This document shows positions 16,380 through 23,879 of a stretch of DNA of 64,000 bases, in pieces. Source of the DNA: an uncultured Lachnospiraceae bacterium (GTDB taxonomy: Bacteria; Bacillota; Clostridia; Lachnospirales; Lachnospiraceae); assembly GCA_947625775.1 (NCBI GenBank), contig CANQPM010000012.1, forward strand, positions 1 through 64,000. The letters run 5' to 3'. The notes under the pieces are model-generated. The model made no database searches. It was not told the DNA's origin and saw nothing but the letters and a program-made list of their open reading frames with translations. The first letter of the stretch is position 1. The number at the start of each line of letters is the position of its first letter. The translations under genes were made by a program, and so were the position numbers.

Positions 16380-18047
16380 CTACTCCTTGCTATCAATCAT
16401 AATTCCTCGCTCCAATAGATATTTTTTGTGATGCTCCTTATTCGGATATAGCAGGCATTCATTTTTACGAATTTCAATCTCATCTGGCTCACTAAGCTCA
16501 TATATGCCATTTCTCAGCTTTCTTCGGTCTATCGCATTATTTACAAATCCTTCTCCCATATTTTCTATGCTGTAGGAAATATCAAACTGGTATATCAAAA
16601 AACCCATATATTCTATCCTGATTTTTGTTCTGTCATTTTCTCCCAGTGTTCTAACTGCCAGATCATTATTAGAGGCATATGTGTATGCATAGCCTTTTAT
16701 TCTTTCAGATAATTCTCTATAATCCTCTTTTTTGCACAGCATATCGGCATCTTTATGTATTGGAAAACTTTTTGGAAAATCATTTACCATATATGGCACT
16801 TCCAACTTACATAAAGCATATTTCAAATCCTTTATCTGCTCAAAACATTCACTAATATCAAGCGGAAGCTTTAGAATTTTATCCATCAGCCTGCTCTGGT
16901 AACAGTTATCAGCTATGTGCAGGATATTGTCATAAAAATAATCATCTACTCTGTCTTTAAATCTACTTCTTATAATTTTCTTTATTTCTTCTACTTTAAT
17001 GGATATCGGCAGTGATGTTGATGCCTTTAACCTATACCTTGGATTGTCGATTGACAGAAACATAACTTCCACCATATCGCCAAATCCCCGCATATGCTCT
17101 ATTTTCTTTTCGACCTTCCAGCTCTCTATGTCATCTACTGAATAGACAGCCCTAATAAATTCTGGCAGCTTTCCTTCTTCCAAATGCTTCGTTTCTGTTT
17201 TCTTTATATGTGCAAATTCCGAAATCTCTGCTTTTATCTCCTCGCTGAATTTTATAGCCGGCGACCAAATGAAAGCTGCAAACTCCTTCTGAGCAAGTTT
17301 CATGATTTTTTGCTTTTTATGTTCTATAGCCTTAATCTCGCCCACCGAAAACCTATGATTCCAAAACCATTCTGTCCTGTAGTCGCAGCTGTATTCCTGT
17401 GGCGTTATTTTGACAGGCAGCAGCATAATATGGAAATATAAGCAAATAGCGACACGATGCGCTCCATCCATAATCCGCATTTTCTCATCACAGACAATGC
17501 ATGAATCTTCTTCATATCCATTTTGCCTAATTGCCTCTATCAGTTTTTGAAACTTATCCCATTCCTCACTCGCCTGTTGTGCCGTCAGCTTCAGCCTCTC
17601 CTGCTGCATTTTTTTGTAGAGTATAATTCCTTCATCTGTTCCCGCCATATAGGATTCTATTGCAAAATATTTCACGGCAATATCCACTCGATTAAAATCG
17701 CCGTAAAAATCCACTTGCATATGCAGAAAGTCATAAATATAAACCCTGGCTCGCCTGCACACAAAGTCCACAATGATATTGTGTTCCTTAATCCCCAGTC
17801 CCAAAAGCTGCGTATACATTTGCGCGGCATAATTCGTACTCGCCAGAACTACCTTGTCAAATTGAAGGCTGCAATGCTCACTTGGAGCATAAATCTTCCA
17901 TCCTCCCGACTTCCAATATTGATGCTGTTTCTCTGCTGCGTTATCTAAAAAGCCCACAATCTGATATTTTTCCGCCACTTGACCGATTATTTTTTCTGCC
18001 ACATTTCCAGTGCCAAAAATAAGCACCCTCTGCCGACCAGCCTCCAT
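16380..18047 (-). CDS. Rossmann - ParB-like - nucleotidyltransferase-like protein
   Basis: 555 residues with an unusual layout. Residues 1-105 are the island's Rossmann-like module (RVLIFGTGNVAEKI, GFLDNAAEK, KVVLASTNYAAQ). The middle (about 120-250) has the ParB/sulfiredoxin-like signature IMDGAHRVAICLYF, the DGxHR-type loop used for nucleotide handling. The C-terminal part (about 400-520) resembles a nucleotidyltransferase fold (FPIHKDADMLCKKEDYRELSERI), with spaced acids that could bind metal. Related ParB-domain proteins occur in polysaccharide loci, but the reaction is unknown. It lies 6 bases after the CMP-sugar synthetase gene, in the same transcription unit. Confidence 0.6.
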   Translation of the reverse strand: MEAGRQRVLIFGTGNVAEKIIGQVAEKYQIVGFLDNAAEKQHQYWKSGGWKIYAPSEHCSLQFDKVVLASTNYAAQMYTQLLGLGIKEHNIIVDFVCRRARVYIYDFLHMQVDFYGDFNRVDIAVKYFAIESYMAGTDEGIILYKKMQQERLKLTAQQASEEWDKFQKLIEAIRQNGYEEDSCIVCDEKMRIMDGAHRVAICLYFHIMLLPVKITPQEYSCDYRTEWFWNHRFSVGEIKAIEHKKQKIMKLAQKEFAAFIWSPAIKFSEEIKAEISEFAHIKKTETKHLEEGKLPEFIRAVYSVDDIESWKVEKKIEHMRGFGDMVEVMFLSIDNPRYRLKASTSLPISIKVEEIKKIIRSRFKDRVDDYFYDNILHIADNCYQSRLMDKILKLPLDISECFEQIKDLKYALCKLEVPYMVNDFPKSFPIHKDADMLCKKEDYRELSERIKGYAYTYASNNDLAVRTLGENDRTKIRIEYMGFLIYQFDISYSIENMGEGFVNNAIDRRKLRNGIYELSEPDEIEIRKNECLLYPNKEHHKKYLLERGIMIDSKE

Positions 18048-18053
18048 TCCTGC

Positions 18054-19205
18054 TCACCACTTCCCGCCAATAATTTTTTCAATGATTTCCCGCACTGCAC
18101 CGTCTCCGCCTTTTCGCTTGGCGACATAATCCGCCTGTTCTTTCACTTCCTCCGACGCGTCCGCGGGACAGGCGCTAAAGCCTACGGCTTTCAGGCATTC
18201 CAAATCATTACAGTCATCACCTACATAAGCGGTTTCCGACAAATCAACGCCATATTTTTCGCATATTTTCTTTACCACTGACAGCTTATCGCTGATGCCC
18301 TGGTAAATTTCATCCGCCTTTATCTTTTTGGCTCGCGCTTTGTTCAGCGCCCTGTCCTCGCCTGTGATGATCCCTGTCTTGATCCCATTATTACTCAGAA
18401 GCCGAAAACCCATTCCGTCCTTAGCATTAAACTTCTTTAATTCGTCACCCTGCTCCGAATAGTACATCCCGCCATCTGTCAGGCATCCGTCACAGTCTGT
18501 CAGAAAAATCTTTATTTCCTTTTTCCCGCGCCCTGCCCTCAGGCGGCTCTCCAGCAGCTTTTCTGAAATTATCCAGTCGGAAGGCTCGTCAATCTCAAAA
18601 TATGTGTCTTCTGGCATCACATATGCTCTTATTCTTCCTGATATCCTGCTGCCTGTCTGCATAAGCCTGTCCTTGCCCGTAATATAAAAAGCCCCATTTT
18701 CGACAAAGCTTCCGCTAAATTCCTGTCTGCGCGGGCGGCTGTAATAATCATAATTTACAGGGGCGGCAATCCCCGCCTCGTCTATGCTCCAGTAAAACCG
18801 CTTCTGTTCTACTACTGAAAGCACGCTGTCAGTGCCTTGCGTGCGGTACAGCCTTATGCCTCCAGCCAAGTCATCGCCTGTCAGAAGCGGCGAGGTTGCC
18901 TGAATCAGCACAATATCATCAAACTCATGAGCCTCGGCAAATTCCAGCATGGCAGCCTCCGTAGATGCCGTGTCTGATGCCGTGTCTGCGCTCCTGTCCA
19001 CGACTTCTGCTTTGGCAAGCTGCAGCTTGCATACCTTATCCTTTATCACTTCGCTGTCCGTTGACACATATACCCTGTCTATTGCAGGACAGTCGCACGC
19101 TGCTTTTACTGCCCAATAGACTAGGGGCTTGCCCGCCATCTCTTTGATATTCTTCAGCGGTATGGATTTGCTTCCTCCCCGCACTGGGATAAATGCTACA
19201 GTCAT
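18054..19205 (-). CDS. CMP-sugar synthetase fused to KdsC-like phosphatase
   Basis: 383 residues. The N-terminal 215 are a CMP-acylneuraminate/CMP-Kdo synthetase: FIPVRGGSKSIPLKN (CTP loop), VYVSTDSEVI, and IQATSPLL near residue 95. The C-terminal 160 are a HAD phosphatase of the KdsC/N-acylneuraminate-9-phosphatase type: LTDCDGCLTDG (motif I), IITGE, and YVGDDCNDLECL (motif IV). A fused synthetase and phosphatase implies that the upstream NeuB-like enzyme makes a phosphorylated keto-sugar acid, which is dephosphorylated and then activated with CMP. This matches Kdn-type or Kdo-type logic rather than the phosphate-free NeuNAc, Leg or Pse routes. The exact sugar is unresolved. Confidence 0.85.
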   Translation of the reverse strand: MTVAFIPVRGGSKSIPLKNIKEMAGKPLVYWAVKAACDCPAIDRVYVSTDSEVIKDKVCKLQLAKAEVVDRSADTASDTASTEAAMLEFAEAHEFDDIVLIQATSPLLTGDDLAGGIRLYRTQGTDSVLSVVEQKRFYWSIDEAGIAAPVNYDYYSRPRRQEFSGSFVENGAFYITGKDRLMQTGSRISGRIRAYVMPEDTYFEIDEPSDWIISEKLLESRLRAGRGKKEIKIFLTDCDGCLTDGGMYYSEQGDELKKFNAKDGMGFRLLSNNGIKTGIITGEDRALNKARAKKIKADEIYQGISDKLSVVKKICEKYGVDLSETAYVGDDCNDLECLKAVGFSACPADASEEVKEQADYVAKRKGGDGAVREIIEKIIGGKW

Positions 19206-19220
19206 ATGCTTCTCTCAATC

Positions 19221-20087
19221 TCATTTCTTATATTTCAATTTCTGCCTTTGAACCTGTTCCACAGGAAGTATTTCTTCTTTTTTATACTGCAGGGAGCTGT
19301 AAACAGCATCCAGATTCCTTTTCAGCTTCCTGATCCCGTCTGGCTCAAGCGATGCGGCATGATCCGTTCCTTTCCATGTCCTGTCGAGCGTATAATGCCT
19401 TTCGATATATTCCGCTCCCAGCGTATATGCTGCGATATCCACCGCTATCCCCAGATGATGCCCTGAAAAGCCGATCGCCTTCACTCGCCCGCCATACTGC
19501 TGCTTCATCCTAAGAATCTCCAGCAGGCATACATCCTCAAATGCCACTGGATAGCCCGAAGTGCAGTTATATAAGATCAGGTCTTTATTGCGCTGCTTTC
19601 TCTCAAACAGGCGGACGATCTCCTCCTCCTCGCCGTGCGTCGTCATACCAAATGAAAGCTGTATTTCCCCGCCATAGTTGTCGCACAGCCATTCCAACAT
19701 CTGATAGTTGTTGTTGCACGCAGACGGTATTTTTATGAATCTGGGATCAAGCTGCGCGATTTCTTTTGCGCTCGTCATATCCCACACGGACGTAGAATAA
19801 GTAATGCCCATTTCCTCACACCAGCGTTTCAGCTGCGCGTGCTGCCCTAAGTCAAATTCCAGATATTCCCTGTGTTCTCCATATGTGCTGCCGTACGCAT
19901 TCTGCGGGTTAGGATGCGGCGCATCATACTGTTCCTTCGTCAGCAGTTCCCTGGGACAGCGCTTCTGGAATTTAATCGCATCTGCCTTGCAGAAAACCGC
20001 CGCCATATTGATAAGCTCGTGCGCGATCTCCATCTTTCCCATATGATTGCACCCTGCTTCCGCTATCACATACGCTCTCTTATACAT
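19221..20087 (-). CDS. NeuB-family keto-sugar acid synthase lacking SAF domain
   Basis: Condenses PEP with an aldose (phosphate) to give a nine- or eight-carbon keto acid. 288 residues hold the TIM barrel: VIAEAGCNHMGKMEIA, DAIKFQKR, STSVWDM, FIKIPSACNNN, GMTTHGEEEE, GFSGHHLGIA and ERHYTLDR with GTDHAASLEP. The C-terminal SAF (antifreeze-like) domain found in typical NeuB/SpsE of about 340 residues is missing; the gene stops after a short Lys-rich tail with no sign of frameshift. GHHLGI replaces the common SDHTxGI. AGAAGG precedes the ATG. With a phosphatase-fused CMP synthetase next door, a 9-phosphate or 8-phosphate product is likely. Confidence 0.85.
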   Translation of the reverse strand: MYKRAYVIAEAGCNHMGKMEIAHELINMAAVFCKADAIKFQKRCPRELLTKEQYDAPHPNPQNAYGSTYGEHREYLEFDLGQHAQLKRWCEEMGITYSTSVWDMTSAKEIAQLDPRFIKIPSACNNNYQMLEWLCDNYGGEIQLSFGMTTHGEEEEIVRLFERKQRNKDLILYNCTSGYPVAFEDVCLLEILRMKQQYGGRVKAIGFSGHHLGIAVDIAAYTLGAEYIERHYTLDRTWKGTDHAASLEPDGIRKLKRNLDAVYSSLQYKKEEILPVEQVQRQKLKYKK

Positions 20088-20125
20088 AATTTCCCTTCTT
20101 TTCCGGCAAATATTTTTTCTGCCTT

Positions 20126-20710
20126 TTATCTGCTTTTCATGAGCTTGCCAATCGCCCCGCCTGGGTGGTTGCGCTTAAAGTCCTCTATCGGCAGCTCCAT
20201 TTTTTTGGCTATCATCATTGCAAGCCCCTGCAGCACGATCAGGTTTACGGTGGTGGAATTGTTCGGCATTATGTTCCACAAGTCACCTTCATGCCCAAGC
20301 GCCAGTACTACGCTGTTTTTTATCTCCCTTGTCAATGTGCTGTCTTTTTCAAATGTCAGCAGCCACAGGTTTACATTTCTTTCCTCTAGCAACCTCGCCA
20401 GATAGATAGACTCTTCTGTCTCTCCACTTTTTGTGAGAATAATCACCATGTCGCCGTCCTTGACAATTCCCATATCGCCATGCACTGCTGAATTGGTGTG
20501 AAGGAAATACGCTTCCAGCCCCATAGACACCATAGAGCCTACAAATTTATCACAGATAGGGACGTTTTTCCCGAGTCCTGAAACAATTATCTTCTTTCCA
20601 TCCTGAAGCGTTTCCACAGCTTCATCCACCCATCTGCTGAATAGTTTCTCGTCTAAGGAATGAATAGAACGATCAAATTCTGCCAATTGTTTTTCAAAAT
20701 AAGCAATCAT
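20126..20710 (-). CDS. SIS-domain isomerase, KdsD/KpsF-like
   Basis: 194 residues, a single SIS domain without the CBS pair of full-length KdsD. It has SGLGKNVPICDKFVGSM, the HGDMGIVKDGDMVIILTKSGETEE segment that matches arabinose-5-phosphate isomerases (HGDLGM...SNSGET), and NHPGGAIGKLM near the end. It probably isomerises or binds a ketose/aldose phosphate and, by position, feeds the adjacent synthase. If it makes arabinose 5-phosphate the pathway product would be Kdo-like; another sugar phosphate would give another keto acid. The gene lies 38 bases upstream of the synthase gene and 9 bases after the NTP-transferase gene. Confidence 0.75.
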   Translation of the reverse strand: MIAYFEKQLAEFDRSIHSLDEKLFSRWVDEAVETLQDGKKIIVSGLGKNVPICDKFVGSMVSMGLEAYFLHTNSAVHGDMGIVKDGDMVIILTKSGETEESIYLARLLEERNVNLWLLTFEKDSTLTREIKNSVVLALGHEGDLWNIMPNNSTTVNLIVLQGLAMMIAKKMELPIEDFKRNHPGGAIGKLMKSR

Positions 20711-20719
20711 GCTTTTACC

Positions 20720-22243
20720 TCACAAAACTTCTTCTAAATAGTACAATCCATTATAAAACGCTCCGCATACAGAATCATAATCCTGCCACGCATAAGTCGT
20801 AAGTGACAACCAAATGAGGGCATGCAACAGCCGTACCTCGCGCTCATCCGCGCCAGTCAGCGCAAAGAACTCCTTTTCCATGTCCTCCCAATGGTTTGAC
20901 GCTATCTCAAGGCTTACGCCTTCCTCTGCTGATTCCCCTATCCCGAGCTTAAATTCCTTCAGGTTAAACCTGTCATAATTGCCGACGATAGAGTAGTACA
21001 TCTTCGCCCAGTCATAGCGGACATCCCCGTAAAGCTCTGTATGCCCGAAATAGCCGCGCGGGTCAATCAGCACAGGCTCGCCATTTTCCCGCAGCATCAT
21101 ATTTGAGAATGTGCAGTCGCCATGTATGAATGAAAACTGCCCGCAGGACAATGCCAGCCGCTGCACTTCACGTTCCAGCTCAGGCTTATGGTAAAAGACA
21201 TTCCTGCACCTTCGCCCGTTCACCAGGATTTCCCTGTCCCTTGCAAATGGCACTAAGTCCTGTATTTTGCCGATCCTGTCAAATGTCTTGCTAAAATACG
21301 CTTCCCTTATGCTGAATGTGTCCGCCGCCCTTGTCTCCGACAAATGGAGCTTCTTCAGCGAATGTATTAGCTGCTCCAGAATGTCCTTTTTCTGTGCGTG
21401 CGAGAGGTCACACTCGTATATATTCCTGCCGTGTATGTATTCCATTTGCAGGGGGTTAGTGCCATATATCTGCGGCAGTATGCTTATCCCCTTTTCCCTT
21501 GCTTTCGCATACCATGCGCACTCCCTGGCGGCAAGCTTTTCACCCTGCCTGTCTATGGGTTCTTTCGTCAGGATGCCGCCCTCTACTGTAATCCTGTTGA
21601 ACGGCCTGCATTTTTCTTTTTCCAGCTTCTCATATTCTTCAAGAATGCCAAATTCCCTTGTCCCTGCAAGCCCGACTGTGCTGTAGGACATTTTTTTCTG
21701 CTGCATCCATCGCACCAGCTCGCCGCTCTCAGGAATTTCTGCCAGGCACTCCTTATCCCTGAAAAGGAAAAATCCTGCCACTCCGTATTCCTCGGATGAT
21801 TCTTCTTCAAATTCGCCGTTTTCATATTTCCATCTGCATGGAAATGTCTGTGAAAGCCCTATGTAATTTTTGTCTGGGATATCCCCGCTGTCTTCATATC
21901 CCTGCGGAAGCGCGAATTTTTCGGGCAGGATCAGATCAGACCACACAAGCATGAACGGCTCTTTGTCCGGGATCAGCTGCAGCGCCTGTCTGATGCCTGA
22001 GCATGTCCCGCTGCCCTGTGCATCGACGACCTGATATTTTACATCCGCAAATACATCCAAATATTGGCGCATGACCTCTTTTTTGTAATCCGCTATAATG
22101 ACAAATCGCTTGTCCGGGTACTTCCTGAAAAGATGAAAAAGCATTGGAAGGTTATCCACAGGGACAAGGGCTTTGGGTTTGTTTTTTGTCAGATATTTTA
22201 GGCGCGTGCCTTTTCCGCCCGCCTGTACAATGATATACTCCAT
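20720..22243 (-). CDS. Sugar/choline-type nucleotidyltransferase fused to APH-like kinase
   Basis: 507 residues. The N-terminal 230 are an NTP transferase: IIVQAGGKGTRLKYLT with NKPKALVPV, and a metal site in LVWSDLILP. The C-terminal 270 are an aminoglycoside/choline-kinase-like fold: FIHGDCTFSNMML (catalytic HGDxxxxN) and LIDPRGYFG (metal-binding D). One polypeptide could phosphorylate a small substrate and then activate it with a nucleotide, as LicA plus LicC do for choline; the substrate here is unknown. The ATG at 22243 is chosen because the upstream ATG has no ribosome site. It is the first gene of the long leftward island operon. Confidence 0.75.
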   Translation of the reverse strand: MEYIIVQAGGKGTRLKYLTKNKPKALVPVDNLPMLFHLFRKYPDKRFVIIADYKKEVMRQYLDVFADVKYQVVDAQGSGTCSGIRQALQLIPDKEPFMLVWSDLILPEKFALPQGYEDSGDIPDKNYIGLSQTFPCRWKYENGEFEEESSEEYGVAGFFLFRDKECLAEIPESGELVRWMQQKKMSYSTVGLAGTREFGILEEYEKLEKEKCRPFNRITVEGGILTKEPIDRQGEKLAARECAWYAKAREKGISILPQIYGTNPLQMEYIHGRNIYECDLSHAQKKDILEQLIHSLKKLHLSETRAADTFSIREAYFSKTFDRIGKIQDLVPFARDREILVNGRRCRNVFYHKPELEREVQRLALSCGQFSFIHGDCTFSNMMLRENGEPVLIDPRGYFGHTELYGDVRYDWAKMYYSIVGNYDRFNLKEFKLGIGESAEEGVSLEIASNHWEDMEKEFFALTGADEREVRLLHALIWLSLTTYAWQDYDSVCGAFYNGLYYLEEVL

Positions 22244-22271
22244 CTTTTTCTTACCCCGCATTTGCTGTGAC

Positions 22272-22300
22272 GCATAAAATATTTTTCATTTTAAGCACAA
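22272..22300 (-). promoter_or_regulatory. Weak candidate promoter for glycosylation operon
   Basis: On the minus strand TTGTGC (22295-22300) and TTATGC (22272-22277) are separated by 17 bases, just after the T-run of the preceding terminator and ahead of the NTP-transferase gene. Match to sigma-A consensus is modest, but it is the only paired -35/-10 I could see in this gap. Confidence 0.3.
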
Positions 22301-22352
22301 AAAATCCCGCCATAATATAAAATGAACCATTTCATACTTATAACGGGATTTT
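22300..22352 (-). terminator. Terminator after Rpn-like gene
   Basis: AAAATCCCG pairs with CGGGATTTT (22301-22309 with 22344-22352), with an inner ATGAA/TTCAT stem. Read on the minus strand the hairpin ends in six T. It lies 55 bases after the Rpn-like stop codon and separates that gene from the glycosylation operon. Confidence 0.8.
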
Positions 22353-22407
22353 CCTTATTTTTATATTCAGTTGTCATCATATGCTGATGCGCCTGCATTC
22401 CGTGCTT

Positions 22408-23412
22408 TTATGCTTCGCTGGCGAACATATCATAATAATGCTCCGCTTTCTCCTCCGTAAGCTTGAAGTACCTCTGCAGCTTGTCAATGATGCGCTCCCT
22501 TGATACCTGTTCCGCAATACCGTCAAGCACCAAAACACGTATTCCTTCTTCTCTGCCTTCTTCTATTCCGTCCATCCTTCCATCATTATATACACATTGC
22601 CCCAGTCCTGTCACCCCGGATACCTCCTTCCACAGCTCCTCAGTCTCCGAGAAGTCAATATATTCCGACACAGTTTCAATAAAATCTGCCTTATGGGGGT
22701 ACATTACCGTATTCAGGAAATGCAACAGGTCATAATTTTCCTCCCCCTTTTCACCATTATACACTATATTGCCAAGTTTGATAACCACCAAAGTCATTAA
22801 ATCATAATTTTCTTTTGGTGCTTCCTTCAAGCTTGTGTTTTGGGTATTGACTGTCTCGTAGACTGACACACTGTATTGCTCGTTTTTCGGGATGTTATCC
22901 CGGCATATCCATATGCTGTAGCATTTCTCCAACTGCCCATAGTCAGTCTGCTCCGTCGCAAGCGAGAGCTGCGACGAAAGTTTCCTTGCCAGATAATACA
23001 TCCCCCTCTTTTCAACAGGATACGGCAGCGAGTAGTCTTTCTGCGGCTCTATGTCTATGTGCAGCTTCACTGTAATTCTCGATTTTGTCAGCATTGGGTT
23101 CAGTGCCCGAAAATCAATGTCAAACTGAGTCACCTTCTCATTGAGCAGCTTATACTCTGCACTGTCACCCGTTATGGCGGTATTTGTCCTGCCCGGTGAC
23201 ACCTCTGTATCTTCGCTGATCGAGTCGGCCTCTATAAAGCCCATGATTTCCTTCTTGGAATATCCTTTATATTCACTAACCGTACCCTGCAGGATGACCG
23301 AAAGAACTTCCTTACTGTGTAAAAGAAGCTTGCTCTGGGCGTCCAGCCCCCGCATGTCTTCTGTAAGTTGGAATGAATTTAATGTTTCCATGCTTCCTTT
23401 GACTGTATCCAT
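22408..23412 (-). CDS. Rpn family nuclease / PD-(D/E)XK transposase-like protein
   Basis: 334 residues similar to a Lachnospiraceae group annotated as Rpn recombination-promoting nuclease or PD-(D/E)XK transposase-like. The N-terminus has LLLHSKEVLSVILQGTVSEY and RTNTAITGDSAEY. The core FDIDFRAL, then HIDIEPQKDY and KRGMYYLARKLSSQL, fits the D...ExQ/K pattern of a PD-(D/E)XK nuclease. A helical tail rich in EEGREEGI follows. It has its own promoter with a flanking inverted repeat and its own terminator, so it is an independent unit between the tnpB-like gene and the glycosylation operon. Whether it moves DNA or has been domesticated is unknown. Confidence 0.7.
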   Translation of the reverse strand: MDTVKGSMETLNSFQLTEDMRGLDAQSKLLLHSKEVLSVILQGTVSEYKGYSKKEIMGFIEADSISEDTEVSPGRTNTAITGDSAEYKLLNEKVTQFDIDFRALNPMLTKSRITVKLHIDIEPQKDYSLPYPVEKRGMYYLARKLSSQLSLATEQTDYGQLEKCYSIWICRDNIPKNEQYSVSVYETVNTQNTSLKEAPKENYDLMTLVVIKLGNIVYNGEKGEENYDLLHFLNTVMYPHKADFIETVSEYIDFSETEELWKEVSGVTGLGQCVYNDGRMDGIEEGREEGIRVLVLDGIAEQVSRERIIDKLQRYFKLTEEKAEHYYDMFASEA

Positions 23413-23427
23413 ATAGCCTCCGTTTCG

Positions 23428-23473
23428 AATGTATGTTTATATATACTTTACACTCAAAACATACGTTTGTCAA
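23428..23473 (-). promoter_or_regulatory. Promoter with operator-like inverted repeat for Rpn-like gene
   Basis: Minus-strand TTGACA (23468-23473) and TAAAGT (23445-23450) are 17 bases apart. An inverted repeat, AATGTATGTTT (23428-23438) and AAACATACGTT (23457-23467), one mismatch in eleven, brackets the -10 box. A protein bound to it would block RNA polymerase, so autoregulation or a dedicated repressor is plausible. Confidence 0.6.
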
Positions 23474-23589
23474 GACATATATAGGCGTCTTTCAACTTTT
23501 CCATCTATCACCGTTTAAGTATGAAATTTTCAAGGTGCATTGTCAGCTATTATGCTGCTAAATTCTTTATTTCCTCCCGCGATACAAAA

Positions 23590-23879
23590 AATAATGACTT
23601 TATTTCAAATCATCATAAGTATTAGCTTGGCATTCCGCCTCCGCGCAAAAAGCGTTCCTCGCGCCTTCCACACAGTTCGCTCCGCATAAAGCTGCGGTCC
23701 TGGCGTACAAGCAGAGCCTCGTAAGCTCCTGATAACGCCGTCTGGACAGTTGCCTGTCCGACTTATATCATAAACGCTGTTTCCTGCGATACGGCTGTGC
23801 CGTTCAAACAGTCTCCTGTTCATTCTCAGGGCATACAGTTTTATCACTATTTCTTCATATTCATTTTCTTTTTTACATG
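23590..23879 (-). ncRNA. Candidate omega-RNA (reRNA) of the TnpB-like protein
   Basis: Active TnpB proteins use a guide RNA made from the 3' end of their gene and the transposon right end. Directly after this tnpB-like stop the sequence becomes GC-rich and strongly structured while its flanks are AT-rich. Visible stems include GGACAG-TTGC-CTGTCC on the plus strand (23744-23759; a GCAA tetraloop in the RNA), CGGC-ACA-GCCG, and CCGCA/TGCGG around GCTTTA. An 80-codon open frame at 23605-23847 has no ribosome site or recognisable domain and is probably a by-product of this structure. The 3' scaffold boundary, and hence the guide, cannot be fixed by eye. The rest of the gap (23474-23589) is AT-rich with nothing else seen. 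Confidence 0.55.

Noticed and set aside
20720-22243. Assignment as PtmE of the legionaminic acid pathway
   Set aside because: PtmE carries CBS domains and no kinase; this protein has an APH-like kinase and lacks CBS.
23605-23847. 80-codon open frame after the tnpB-like gene
   Set aside because: No ribosome site or known domain, biased composition, and it coincides with the structured region expected for the guide RNA.
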